Assembly (NCBI GenBank): GCA_963762425.1
Contig: CAVXKY010000004.1
Location: forward strand, 124,001 to 188,000
Source: REEB95 sp963762425
Lineage (GTDB): Bacteria > Pseudomonadota > Alphaproteobacteria > ATCC43930 > CGMCC-115725
Direction: 5' to 3'
Length of the DNA: 64,000 nucleotides
Under the pieces are notes generated by a model that was not told the DNA's origin, searched no databases, and was given only the letters and a program-made list of their open reading frames with translations. Positions 16,323 to 24,680 of the stretch are shown here, piece by piece. The position numbers were made by a program, and so were the translations under genes. Within the stretch, counting starts at the first letter, position 1. The number at the start of each line of letters is the position of its first letter.

Positions 16323-17102
16323 CTATTCGCTGGGCGGGGGCTCGCGGCTGGTCTGGGTCCAGCCCAGATGCTGCCCGCCATCGAGCGCGATCATCTGCCC
16401 GGTCATGGCGGGGGCCGAGAGGATGAATTTCACCGCCGCCGCGATCTCCGCGGGCGAGGTGCCGCGCCCCAGGGGCATGGCTTCGATCTGGCGGCGGAAT
16501 TGTTCCGCGCTTTGGCGCGGGCTGGGCAGGGTCGGGCCGGGTCCGACCGCGTTGACGCGGATGCGCGGCGCCAGCGCCAGCGCCATGGTCCGGGTCAGCG
16601 TCCACAACCCCGCCTTGGCGAGGGTGTAGGAGGTGAAATGCGGCGTCAAATTCCACACCCGCTCGTCCAGGATGTTGACGATCGCGCCTTGGGCGTCGGC
16701 GGGAAGATCGCGGGCGAAGCCCTGCATCAGCACGAAGGGCGCGCGCAGACCGGTTTCCATGTGGCGGTCCCAGCTCGCGCGCGTCGCGGTGAGCGCCTCG
16801 TCGCGCTCGAACAGCGAGGCGTTGTTGACCAGACAACCCAAAGGCCCAACCGCTTCGCGGGCGCGGCCGATCAGGGCGGCCACCTCGTCCTCGCGCATCA
16901 GATCGGCCTTGAGCGCCGATGCCCTTCGTCCCTTGGTCTTGAGTTCGGCCACGACCTCGTCGGCCTCTTTGCGCGAGCTGTGGAAATGCACCGCCACGTC
17001 CCAGCCGGCATCGCCCAACATCAGGGCGATGGCGCTGCCGATGCGCTTGGCACCGCCGGTGACCAGCGCGGCTTTCGGCATTTTGGTTCCCGGGGCGGTC
17101 AT
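16323..17102 (-). CDS. SDR oxidoreductase, pteridine reductase/FolM-like
   Basis: Short-chain dehydrogenase of about 259 residues. The cofactor motif is ALVTGGAKRIGSAIALML, with an NADPH-type basic residue (HSSRKEAD), then NNASLFERD and the active site SYTLAKAGLWTLTR (YxxxK). The usual catalytic Ser position reads VNILDERVW, with Asp in place of Ser, as in pteridine reductase PTR1 and FolM. A dihydropteridine or dihydromonapterin reductase role is therefore the best guess. The ATG overlaps the uvrB stop as ATGA; a second ATG seven codons in (PKAALVTGG) is also possible. Confidence 0.78.
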   Translation of the reverse strand: MTAPGTKMPKAALVTGGAKRIGSAIALMLGDAGWDVAVHFHSSRKEADEVVAELKTKGRRASALKADLMREDEVAALIGRAREAVGPLGCLVNNASLFERDEALTATRASWDRHMETGLRAPFVLMQGFARDLPADAQGAIVNILDERVWNLTPHFTSYTLAKAGLWTLTRTMALALAPRIRVNAVGPGPTLPSPRQSAEQFRRQIEAMPLGRGTSPAEIAAAVKFILSAPAMTGQMIALDGGQHLGWTQTSREPPPSE

Positions 17103-19252
17103 ATCCGGCGTTCGCGGTCGCGCTTGCGGCGCGCGGCGTTGGCCTTGGCCATCGCCTTGGCCGAGGTGCCGGCGCGCCCGCCCTGGGAGCGCCCGCGCGG
17201 CCGCGGCGTGTTCAAGGGCGAAAGGCCGAGATCGAGCTCTTCCAGACGCTTGATCTCGTCCCTGAGCCGCGCCGCCTCCTCGAATTCGAGATTGCCGGCC
17301 GCCTCCTGCATGCGTTTTTCCAGATCTTGCAGCACCGCCTGGAGATTGTGGCCCTGGTAGTGCGCCGCGTCCGTGCCGGTCTCGACCCGGACATGGTCCC
17401 GCTCGTAGACGCTTTCGAGGATGTCGGAAATCGCGCGCTTGATGCTTTCGGGGGTGATGCCGTTGGCGGCGTTATAGGCCTGCTGTTTCTCGCGCCGCCG
17501 GTTGGTTTCCTCGATCGCGGCCTTCATGCTGTCGGTGACGCGGTCGGCATAGAGGATGGCGCGGCCTTCGACGTGGCGCGCGGCGCGGCCCATGGTCTGA
17601 ATCAGCGCGGTGCGCGAGCGCAGATAACCTTCCTTGTCGGCGTCCAATATCGCCACCAGCGCGCATTCCGGGATGTCGAGCCCTTCGCGCAAGAGATTGA
17701 TCCCCACCAGCACGTCGAACACGCCCAGGCGCAGATCGCGGATGATCTCGATGCGCTCCAACGTCTCCACGTCCGAATGCAGGTAGCGCACGCGGATGCC
17801 GTTTTCGTGGAAATACTCGGTCAGCGCCTCGGCCATCTTCTTGGTCAGCGTGGTCACCAGCACGCGCTGGCCCTTCTTGGCGCAATCGCGGCATTCGGCC
17901 ATCAGGTCGTCGACCTGGGTCTCGACCGGCCGGATCAAGGGCACCGGGTCGATCAATCCGGTCGGGCGCACCACCTGCTCGACGAACACGCCCTGGGTGC
18001 GTTCGAGCTCCCACGGTCCGGGCGTCGCCGAGACGCACACGGTCTGGCCGCGCATCGCGTCCCATTCCTCGAATTTCAAGGGCCGGTTGTCGATGCAGGA
18101 GGGCAGGCGGAAGCCGTATTCCGCCAGGGTCGATTTGCGCGCGTAGTCGCCGCGATACATGCCGCCCAGTTGCGGGATGGTGACGTGGCTTTCGTCGACG
18201 AACACCAGGCAATCCTCGGGAATGTATTCGAACAGAGTCGGCGGCGGCTCGCCCGGCGCGCGGCCCGTGAGATAGCGGGAATAATTCTCGATGCCGGCGC
18301 AGCTGCCGGTGGCGGCCATCATTTCGAGATCGAACTGGGTGCGCTGTTCCAGCCGCTCGGCCTCCAACAGCTTGCCCTGGCCGCGGAATTCCTCGAGCCT
18401 GATCTTCAAATCGGCCTTGATCTGGCCGATCGCCTGGTAAAGCGTCGGCTTGGGCGTGACGTAATGGCTGTTGGGATAGATCTTGATCGCTTCGAGTTGC
18501 GTGGTCTTCTCGCCGGTCAAGGGATCGAATTCGAAGATCGATTCCAGCTCCTCGCCGAACAGCGACAGCCGCCAGGCGCGGTCCTCGTAATGCGCCGGAA
18601 AGATCTCGACCGTGTCGCCGCGCACGCGGAAGGAGCCGCGCTCGAAATTCACGTCGTTGCGCCGGTATTGCAGCTCGACCAGCTTGGCCAGCAGATCGCC
18701 GCGGTAAAACCGCTCGCCCTTGGCCAGGGTGAAGGTCATCTCGGAATAGGTCTCGACCGAGCCGATGCCGTAGATGCAGGAAACCGAGGCGACGATCACA
18801 GTGTCGCGCCGCTCCAATATGGCGCGGGTGGCCGAATGGCGCATGCGGTCGATCTGTTCGTTGATCGAGGATTCCTTCTCGATGAAGGTATCCGTGCGCG
18901 GCACATAGGCTTCGGGCTGGTAGTAGTCGTAATACGAGACGAAATACTCGACCGCGTTCTCCGGGAAGAAGCTTCTCATCTCGCCGTAAAGCTGCGCCGC
19001 CAGCGTCTTGTTGGGGGCCAGGATCAGGGCCGGGCGCTGGGTCGCGGCGATCACATGCGCCATGGTGAAGGTCTTGCCCGAGCCGGTGACGCCCAGCAGC
19101 ACCTGCTCGTTGGCGCCCTGGGATATGCCCTGGACCAGCGCTTCTATCGCCTGGGGCTGGTCGCCGGCGGGCCGGAACTCGGAATGGATGGCGAAGCGGC
19201 GGGCCTGGTCGGCCAACGGCCTCGCCGCGGCGAGAATCGGAGCGGAGGACAT
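17099..19252 (-). CDS. uvrB: Excinuclease ABC subunit B
   Basis: The helicase-like damage-verification subunit of nucleotide excision repair. The 717-residue protein shows Walker A GVTGSGKTF (residues 54-62), the beta-hairpin region EYFVSYYDYYQPEAYVPRTD, DESH in VFVDESHVTIPQ, the helicase motif GINLLREGLDIPE, QTMGRAARH, and a C-terminal UVR domain (LEKRMQEAAGNLEFEEAARL) that contacts UvrC. The last residues are Arg/Lys/Ala-rich. It is transcribed with the downstream SDR gene by overlap. No alphaproteobacterial LexA box (GTTC-N7-GTTC) is evident upstream. Confidence 0.97.
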   Translation of the reverse strand: MSSAPILAAARPLADQARRFAIHSEFRPAGDQPQAIEALVQGISQGANEQVLLGVTGSGKTFTMAHVIAATQRPALILAPNKTLAAQLYGEMRSFFPENAVEYFVSYYDYYQPEAYVPRTDTFIEKESSINEQIDRMRHSATRAILERRDTVIVASVSCIYGIGSVETYSEMTFTLAKGERFYRGDLLAKLVELQYRRNDVNFERGSFRVRGDTVEIFPAHYEDRAWRLSLFGEELESIFEFDPLTGEKTTQLEAIKIYPNSHYVTPKPTLYQAIGQIKADLKIRLEEFRGQGKLLEAERLEQRTQFDLEMMAATGSCAGIENYSRYLTGRAPGEPPPTLFEYIPEDCLVFVDESHVTIPQLGGMYRGDYARKSTLAEYGFRLPSCIDNRPLKFEEWDAMRGQTVCVSATPGPWELERTQGVFVEQVVRPTGLIDPVPLIRPVETQVDDLMAECRDCAKKGQRVLVTTLTKKMAEALTEYFHENGIRVRYLHSDVETLERIEIIRDLRLGVFDVLVGINLLREGLDIPECALVAILDADKEGYLRSRTALIQTMGRAARHVEGRAILYADRVTDSMKAAIEETNRRREKQQAYNAANGITPESIKRAISDILESVYERDHVRVETGTDAAHYQGHNLQAVLQDLEKRMQEAAGNLEFEEAARLRDEIKRLEELDLGLSPLNTPRPRGRSQGGRAGTSAKAMAKANAARRKRDRERRI

Positions 19253-19253
19253 G

Positions 19254-19270
19254 GCCCTTAAGATAAGGGC
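19254..19270 (-). promoter_or_regulatory. Hairpin abutting the uvrB start codon
   Basis: GCCCTTA and TAAGGGC, separated by three bases, form a perfect 7-bp stem ending one base before the uvrB ATG on the transcript strand. The only purine-rich ribosome-binding sequence, AAGGG, is inside the stem. It could lower uvrB translation or mark a processing site. Confidence 0.35.
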
Positions 19271-19285
19271 TTGGCCCCGGCCTTG

Positions 19286-19843
19286 CTAGGCCGCCCGGCG
19301 CAGGCTCGTCAGATTGGGCCAGCCGAGCCGGGCTAGGATTTCGTGGAGCACCACGAGGCCGGCGAGCCACGCCACGTCAAGCAGCGCCAGGTCGAGCAAA
19401 AGCGCGGGGACGAAATTGGCGCTCTCGCCGGTGAAGAGACTCGGGCCCAGCAGCGCCAGTTCATAAACCGCGAAGGCGGCCAGGAACGCCAAACCCAAGC
19501 GTTGCCAGCGGCGCATATGATCGAGCCGCGCCACCACGAAACACGCAGCACAGGTCGCCAGCAACGCCGCGACCAGGATGGCCAGGCCCCAAAGCATGGT
19601 CGAGGCGTCGCGCGGGTAATCGAGAAAGGCGAAGCCCACCGCCTGGTTCGCGGCCCAGATCAGCGCCAATGTCGCGAGCGCCGCGCGCGGCCGCTGCGTC
19701 TCCGCCGCCAGCGCGGCCAGGGCGGCAAAGGGCAAAATGCAGGCAAAGGCGAGGCTGCCGCCCACCGCCGCCACGGCCAGCAGTGCGGGCCAGAGCACGC
19801 CCTCCAAACGCCGGTTCGATGCCGATTGTGTCGTCACGCTCAT
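19286..19843 (-). CDS. Membrane protein downstream of btuB, unknown function
   Basis: A 185-residue protein with five or six predicted membrane segments (for example LEGVLWPALLAVAAVGGSLA, LWGLAILVAALLATCAACFV, LAFLAAFAVYELALLGPSL) and a short positively charged C-terminus. I do not recognise the family. It is the gene after the TonB-dependent receptor on the same strand with a 49-bp gap, so it is probably in the cobalamin-riboswitch transcript. A role in B12 or corrinoid handling across the inner membrane is inferred from that position only. Confidence 0.6.
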   Translation of the reverse strand: MSVTTQSASNRRLEGVLWPALLAVAAVGGSLAFACILPFAALAALAAETQRPRAALATLALIWAANQAVGFAFLDYPRDASTMLWGLAILVAALLATCAACFVVARLDHMRRWQRLGLAFLAAFAVYELALLGPSLFTGESANFVPALLLDLALLDVAWLAGLVVLHEILARLGWPNLTSLRRAA

Positions 19844-19892
19844 GGGGATCCTCGCTAGCTTGGTTGCACCATAGAGAAGAACCGCGCTTCGA

Positions 19893-21834
19893 TCAATTCG
19901 CTCCGCCTGCGCCGCCCCAGCTCATCCGTATCCCGGCGAACACGCTTAGCGAGGGCTGGAGAAAGCCCAAGGGGTCCTGGTAGCGCCGGTCGAGCAGATT
20001 GTTGATGCGGCCGAAGAAGGTGGCGTTGGCGTTGACGCGGTATTCGGCGTCGAGATTGACCACCGTGTAAGGCGCTGCCTGCGCCGTGAAGATATTCGGG
20101 TTGTCGCGCGCCGAATCGAGCCAGGTGCCGACATAGAGGATTTCGGCCGACAGGGTCAGGGGCGCAAGCGGCGTCCAGCTCGCGTCGAGGCTCGCCTTGT
20201 TCTTCGGGCGGCGCAGCAATTCCGAGCCGGTCAAGTCGTTGCGCGCGACGGTATAGGTATAGTCGGCGCGCAGATTGACGCTCGGCAGCGGCTTCGCCGC
20301 GACGAAGGTTTCGGCGCCATAGGTGGTCGCCTGGTTGACGTTGATGTTGGCGAAGGGGAATACCGGCGCGAAGGTGATCAGATCCTTGATGCTGTCGTGG
20401 AAATACGTGGCGCCGAAACTGGCTTGCTTGCCGAACAAAGACTGCTCGAAACCGGCGTCATAGCCGCGGCTGGTCTCGGGTTGGAGCGCCGGGTTGGCGG
20501 AAGGCGCCACGTAAAGCTGGGTCAATGTCGGCGCCTTCAAGCCGGTGCCGTAGCTCGCTTTCAGCTGCGTGTCGGTCACCGGCGTGAAATAGGAAGACGC
20601 CAGCCGCCAGGTCGTGGTCTTGCCGAAGCTGCTGTTGTCGTCCTCGCGCACCGAGGCGGTGCCGTAGAGCCGGGGGAGGATGAGCGTGTGCAGCTCGGCG
20701 AAACCCGCCCGGTTGCGCACCTCCGGGGTTATGCCGAGATTGGCGAGCCGGTCGGTCTGGTCTTCGAGCCCGAGCACGATCGTGCGTTCATTGCCCAGAT
20801 GCGCGGTGCCTTGCCAGTTGAACTTGGTGCGGTCGCCTGAAAATGTGGAAGGCAGGTTGTTCGGATCGATGTCGGTGTTGCTGCGGTTGAAATGGATATA
20901 GCTGACGCCGAACTTGTTCTCCACATTATCGTCGAACGACAGCAGCTTGGCTTCGCCGCGGGTGAAAAAGTCATGCACCCAGGTGGGCGACTGGCTCGCC
21001 TCCGGCACGCCGGTGAAGGGCGGCACCGAATAGGTGTCGGTGGTGTTGCGGGCGAGCGAATCGATATAGCGCGCGACCAGGCTGACGCTCAAATTGTCGG
21101 TCAAATCGGCGCCGGCCTTGCCCGATAAGGTCTTGTTGCTGGAGAAATCGTTGTTGTTGGTCTGGCCCGGCGGCAACAGATCGCCCGGCGTCACCGGCAG
21201 ATCGGTGGTGCGCAGATGGACGACGTTGAAATCGTAATTGGCGCGGCCGAGGCTGCCGCTCACGCCCGCCGCCTGGTTGAAGGTGCCGAACGAGCCGCCC
21301 TCGGCCATGGCGTTCGCCAGCATCGGGCCGGAACCCTGCTTGGTGGTGATGTTGATGACGCCGCCGATCGCGTCCGAGCCGTAAAGCCCGCTTTGCGGCC
21401 CGCGCAGCACCTCGATCCGCTCGATGTCCCAGGTCGGGATCTGGCTGAAATCGAACGAGCCGTCGGGCGTGCTCGGGTCGTTCACCTCGACGCCGTCGAT
21501 CAGCACCTTGGTATGGTTGGAATTGGCGCCGCGGATGAAGACCGAAGTCTGGCCGTCGCCGGTCTGCGCCAGATTGAGCCCGGGCACGTCCTTGAGCGCG
21601 TCGGGCAATGTCCGCTCCTGCTTGCGGTCCATGTCGTCCGACGTGATGACGGAGATCGAGCTGCCGATCTCGTCGACCGGCGTCGGAAACAGGGTCGGGC
21701 TCACCACGATCGGCTGCATGGTGCCGAAGGCGGAGGGAATCCTGCGCCCAAGCCGGGCCGGCGCAAAGCCAGGTAAGGCACGACAATAAGACGGCGCATA
21801 AGCCGCACGGGCTGGAGAGGGGGTTCTGGGACAT
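19893..21834 (-). CDS. btuB: TonB-dependent vitamin B12 receptor, BtuB-like (frameshifted)
   Basis: Outer-membrane TonB-dependent receptor of about 647 residues. A signal peptide (SPCGLCAVLLSCLTWLCAGP, then AWAQ) is in one frame. The mature part, starting with a TonB-box-like QPIVVSPTLFPTPVDE, is in the next, and joining them needs removal of one base near 21720. The plug shows PGLNLAQTGDGQTSVFIRGA, LIDGVEVND, VLRGPQSGLYGSDAIGGVIN; the barrel ends in RYQDPLGFLQPSLSVFAGIR, with a terminal strand. The cobalamin riboswitch about 120 bases upstream makes corrinoid uptake the likely role. The total span is 3n+1, consistent with one inserted base. Confidence 0.88.
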
Positions 21835-21951
21835 GAGCGGACTCGCGGTGCTGTGACACGTCACCGCGAACTGAAGTCCGCCCGGATTTATGGCGTCCGG
21901 GAGGTCTTCTCATCGGAACACCCCGCCCGACGCGCTCGCACGTGACCACGG

Positions 21952-22156
21952 CCGGTGGCAGGTCTCCTGGCTCGCGGGTCGGTGCTTGGACCGGTCTTCC
22001 CAAGGGCTTTCGCCGCCAGTGACATTATTTGGTCCGCGCTCGCCGCTTACAGTTGCGGGGGCAGCCGCGGCATTGCGCGTGGGGCCGGATGAAATCCCAA
22101 CGCGCGCACCGCATTCCCTTTTGATCCCCTCTCGGGAACCACCGTCCTTAGCCTGT
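21952..22156 (-). promoter_or_regulatory. Cobalamin (AdoCbl) riboswitch
   Basis: On the minus strand the leader contains the hallmark B12-box block GCTGCCCCCGCAACTGTAAG (22050-22075 region). Upstream of it are GGTTCCC...GATCAAAAGGGAA, and near its 3' end GAGCCAGGAGACCTGCC, in the canonical order of the cobalamin riboswitch. It ends about 118 bases before the btuB start, so it likely represses the receptor and downstream gene when coenzyme B12 is abundant. Confidence 0.95.
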
Positions 22157-22280
22157 GCGATAGACGGGATTCGAGTCAAGCGTCCCGCTTTTGCCACGGC
22201 CATCGACTCCTGGCGCGGTCGCCGCTTGCGCCCCATGTTGCGGTGCAGTAAAAGAAACGCGCACTCACGGGACCCGAGAC

Positions 22281-23484
22281 ATGTCGCTCATCGCCGAACG
22301 TCTGAAACGGATCAAGCCGTCGCCGACCATCGCGGTGACCGACAAGGCGCGCAAGCTCAAGGCGGCCGGGCGCGACATCATCGGGCTGGGCGCGGGCGAG
22401 CCCGATTTCGACACGCCGCAGAACATCAAGGACGCGGCCAAGCGCGCCATCGACAAGGGCGACACCAAATACACCCAGGTCGACGGCACGGCCGCGCTGA
22501 AACAGGCGATCTGCGCCAAGTTCAAGCGCGAGAACGGCCTCGACTACACCCCCGATCAGATCAGCGCCGGCGCCGGCGGCAAGCAGGTGCTGTTCAACGC
22601 GCTCCTGGCCACGGTCGGCCCCGGCGACGAGGTGATCGTGCCGGCGCCTTATTGGGTTTCCTACACCGACATCGTCGAGCTGGCGGAAGGCAAGCCGGTG
22701 GCGGTGGTCGGGACCCGAGAACAACGGCTTCAAGATCAGGCCCGAGGAGCTCGAGGCGGCGATTTCGCCCAAGACCAAGTGGCTCATCCTCAACTCGCCC
22801 TGCAACCCCACGGGCGCCACCTACAGCGCCAAGGAGCTGAAGGGCCTGACCGATGTCCTGTTGCGCCACCCCCAGGTCTGGGTGCTGACCGACGACATCT
22901 ACGAGCATCTGTTCTACGGCGATTTCGAATTCGCCACGGTCTGCGCGGTCGAGCCCAAGCTTTATCCGCGCACGCTCACCTTGAACGGCGTCAGCAAGAC
23001 CTATGCCATGACCGGCTGGCGCTTGGGCTATGGCGGCGGCCCGAAGGAATTGATCGGGGCGATGGCGGCGCTGCAATCGCAATCGACCACCAACCCGAGC
23101 TCGATCAGCCAGGCCGCGGCGGTCGAGGCCTTGAACGGGACGCAGGATTTCGTGCCGCGCAACTGCGCCATCTTCAAGGCGCGGCGCGATCTGGTGGTGG
23201 CGGGCTTGAACCGCTGTCCGGGCCTGCGCTGTCCCGTGCCCGAGGGCGCGTTCTACGTCTATCCCTCCTGCGCCGGCGCCATCGGCAAGAAGACGCCGCA
23301 AGGCAAGACGATATCGACCGACGGCGACTTCGTGGAATATCTCCTGGAAGCCGAGGGCGTGGCCGTCGTGCCGGGCGCGGCCTTCGGCCTGTCGCCCTAT
23401 TTCCGCCTCTCCTACGCCGCCTCGAACGAGGCGCTGGCGGAGGCGTTGAAGCGCATCGAACGCGCCTGCGCCGCGCTGAAATAA
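22281..23484 (+). CDS. Aspartate aminotransferase, class I PLP-dependent (frameshifted)
   Basis: Class I/II transaminase of about 400 residues, the alphaproteobacterial aspartate aminotransferase type (AspC/AatA). The first frame carries SLIAERLKRIKPSPTIAVTD, GLGAGEPDFDTPQNIKDAAK and GDTKYTQVDGT. After a break near 22715 the second carries LILNSPCNPTGATYSAKEL, DDIYEHLFYGD, the PLP-lysine region NGVSKTYAMTGWRLGY, and a normal C-terminus (VPGAAFGLSPYFRLSYAASN). Removing one C from the ACCC run restores VVGTENNGFKI. The span of 3n+1 agrees. It is divergent from the cobalamin riboswitch transcript. Confidence 0.92.
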
Positions 23485-23546
23485 TTCCTATCCGCAACAC
23501 GCCGGAGAAATGCCGGCGCGCTTTGATCGACGGCCAATCGCCGGAA

Positions 23547-23560
23547 TTGATCTAGATCAA
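23547..23560 (+). promoter_or_regulatory. FNR/FixK-type box
   Basis: TTGATCTAGATCAA is a perfect TTGAT-N4-ATCAA site. A class II promoter would start about 41 bases downstream of its centre, near 23595, which fits translation from the ATG at 23645 (GAGGG six bases upstream) better than from 23580. Confidence 0.75.
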
Positions 23561-23579
23561 TGCCGATATTCGTCGTTGC

Positions 23580-24047
23580 ATGGCCAAATTTCAACCAAAG
23601 CGGGTCTTACACCGCGGCGGCTTGAGGGCGCTAGAGGGCGTAAGATGGAACCATCTTCGCTCAGGATTCTCTTCTTCCGATCGCGGATCGGCACGCGATT
23701 CTGCGGCCGGCATCCTGGACGATCTGCGCGGCGAGATTCGCCTGATGCTCGGCGAGATTTGCCTGTCGCGCCCCGATCTCCGGGCATCCATCGGCAAGCA
23801 TCCGCGATCGTCCCGGCGGCTGACCGCGATGCTGCGTCGTCTGGAAATCGAAAGCCTGCCGCGGGAAGACGCAGCGCGATTGCTGGGCGGCCTGCAACTC
23901 GTCTGCGCGGATTGCCTGTCCGTGCCGCGTTGTGAAATCTGGATGGAGGAATCGGGTCGCGGCGGCGACTTTCATTCGTTTTGCCCCAATGCGGAAACTT
24001 TCGACAAATTATTGAAGCGGCGGCCCGTGCAAGAAACCGGCGCCTGA
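23580..24047 (+). CDS. DUF6455-like small Cys protein, N-terminus uncertain
   Basis: The C-terminal half has the pattern CADCLSVPRCEIW...FHSFCPNAETFDKLL (C-x2-C-x5-C, then FCPNA), the signature of DUF6455-type alphaproteobacterial proteins, probably metal-binding. The centre (GEIRLMLGEICLSRPDLRAS) is helical. The uninterrupted frame starts at 23580, but its first 35 residues look non-native. An ATG at 23645 in the preceding frame has a good ribosome site and correct spacing to the FNR box, and would join with one base removed (23645-24047 is 3n+1). I list the open frame but favour 23645. Function unknown; the FNR box suggests low-oxygen expression. Confidence 0.65.
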   Translation: MAKFQPKRVLHRGGLRALEGVRWNHLRSGFSSSDRGSARDSAAGILDDLRGEIRLMLGEICLSRPDLRASIGKHPRSSRRLTAMLRRLEIESLPREDAARLLGGLQLVCADCLSVPRCEIWMEESGRGGDFHSFCPNAETFDKLLKRRPVQETGA

Positions 24048-24088
24048 ACGCTTCAAGGACTTTCGGCGGGAGGAATCGGGTTTGATGC

Positions 24089-24475
24089 ATGGAAAACCGG
24101 GAACGGACTAAGGCGCATAACCGGCGCCGGCACGAGGCTAGCCGGACACGCCGTCTGGCCTACATGCGGCGCTACCGCACGGCCAATCGCAAGCGCCTCA
24201 AGGAAAAGGCGCGGGCCTACTACGCGGCCAATCGCAAGCGCCGCCTGGCCTACATGCGGCTTTATAACCGGCGCTGGCACGCGGCCAACCGGAAGCGCCG
24301 CCTCGCCTATATGCGGCGTTACCGCGAAGCCAATCGAAAGCGTCTCAAGGCGCGCGCGCGCGCCTATCACGCGGCCCATCGCAAGCGCCGCCTGGCCTAC
24401 ATGCGGGTCTACAACGCGGCCCGCCGCCAACGCGAAAACGGGAAGAAGCTTCAGGCCCAACCGCTCGGCCGGTAA
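24089..24475 (+). CDS. Highly basic repetitive protein (RKRRLAYMRRY repeats)
   Basis: A 128-residue protein built from alternating near-repeats of 14-19 residues: type A NRKRRLAYMRRYREA and type B NRKRLKARARAYHAA, about seven units. About 40 percent of residues are Arg or Lys, and Tyr recurs at fixed positions. There is no signal peptide and no cysteine. Similar Arg/Tyr/Asn repeats occur at the N-termini of some HNH-endonuclease-like proteins, but no HNH motif is present. A nucleic-acid-binding role is a guess from charge. GGAGG lies about 15 bases upstream of the ATG, a longer gap than usual. It shares the orientation of its neighbours. Confidence 0.65.
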   Translation: MENRERTKAHNRRRHEASRTRRLAYMRRYRTANRKRLKEKARAYYAANRKRRLAYMRLYNRRWHAANRKRRLAYMRRYREANRKRLKARARAYHAAHRKRRLAYMRVYNAARRQRENGKKLQAQPLGR

Positions 24476-24680
24476 TTCGCAGCGCAAATTCCTAAAATTT
24501 GACCGGGTTTGCGCCCATCGACCGGCTTTTTGCCTGGCAACGGGGCATCGTGCCGGGCCGTTAGCGCCCGCGCGCCGGCGGCGTTGCTTGGCAGATTTGT
24601 AAGGATTTCCCGCCGATTATAAGGGGCCGAATGGCTCACTCAGCGGCGGTTGTCATGCCGAATTTCGCGTCACACACGAT

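Noticed and set aside
19252..19300. LexA-controlled uvrB promoter
   Set aside because: No GTTC-N7-GTTC or GAAC-N7-GAAC site is present in the short upstream gap.
24089..24475. Direct repeats resembling a CRISPR array
   Set aside because: The repeats are in phase with a reading frame, vary codon by codon, and have no spacer structure; they encode a repetitive protein.
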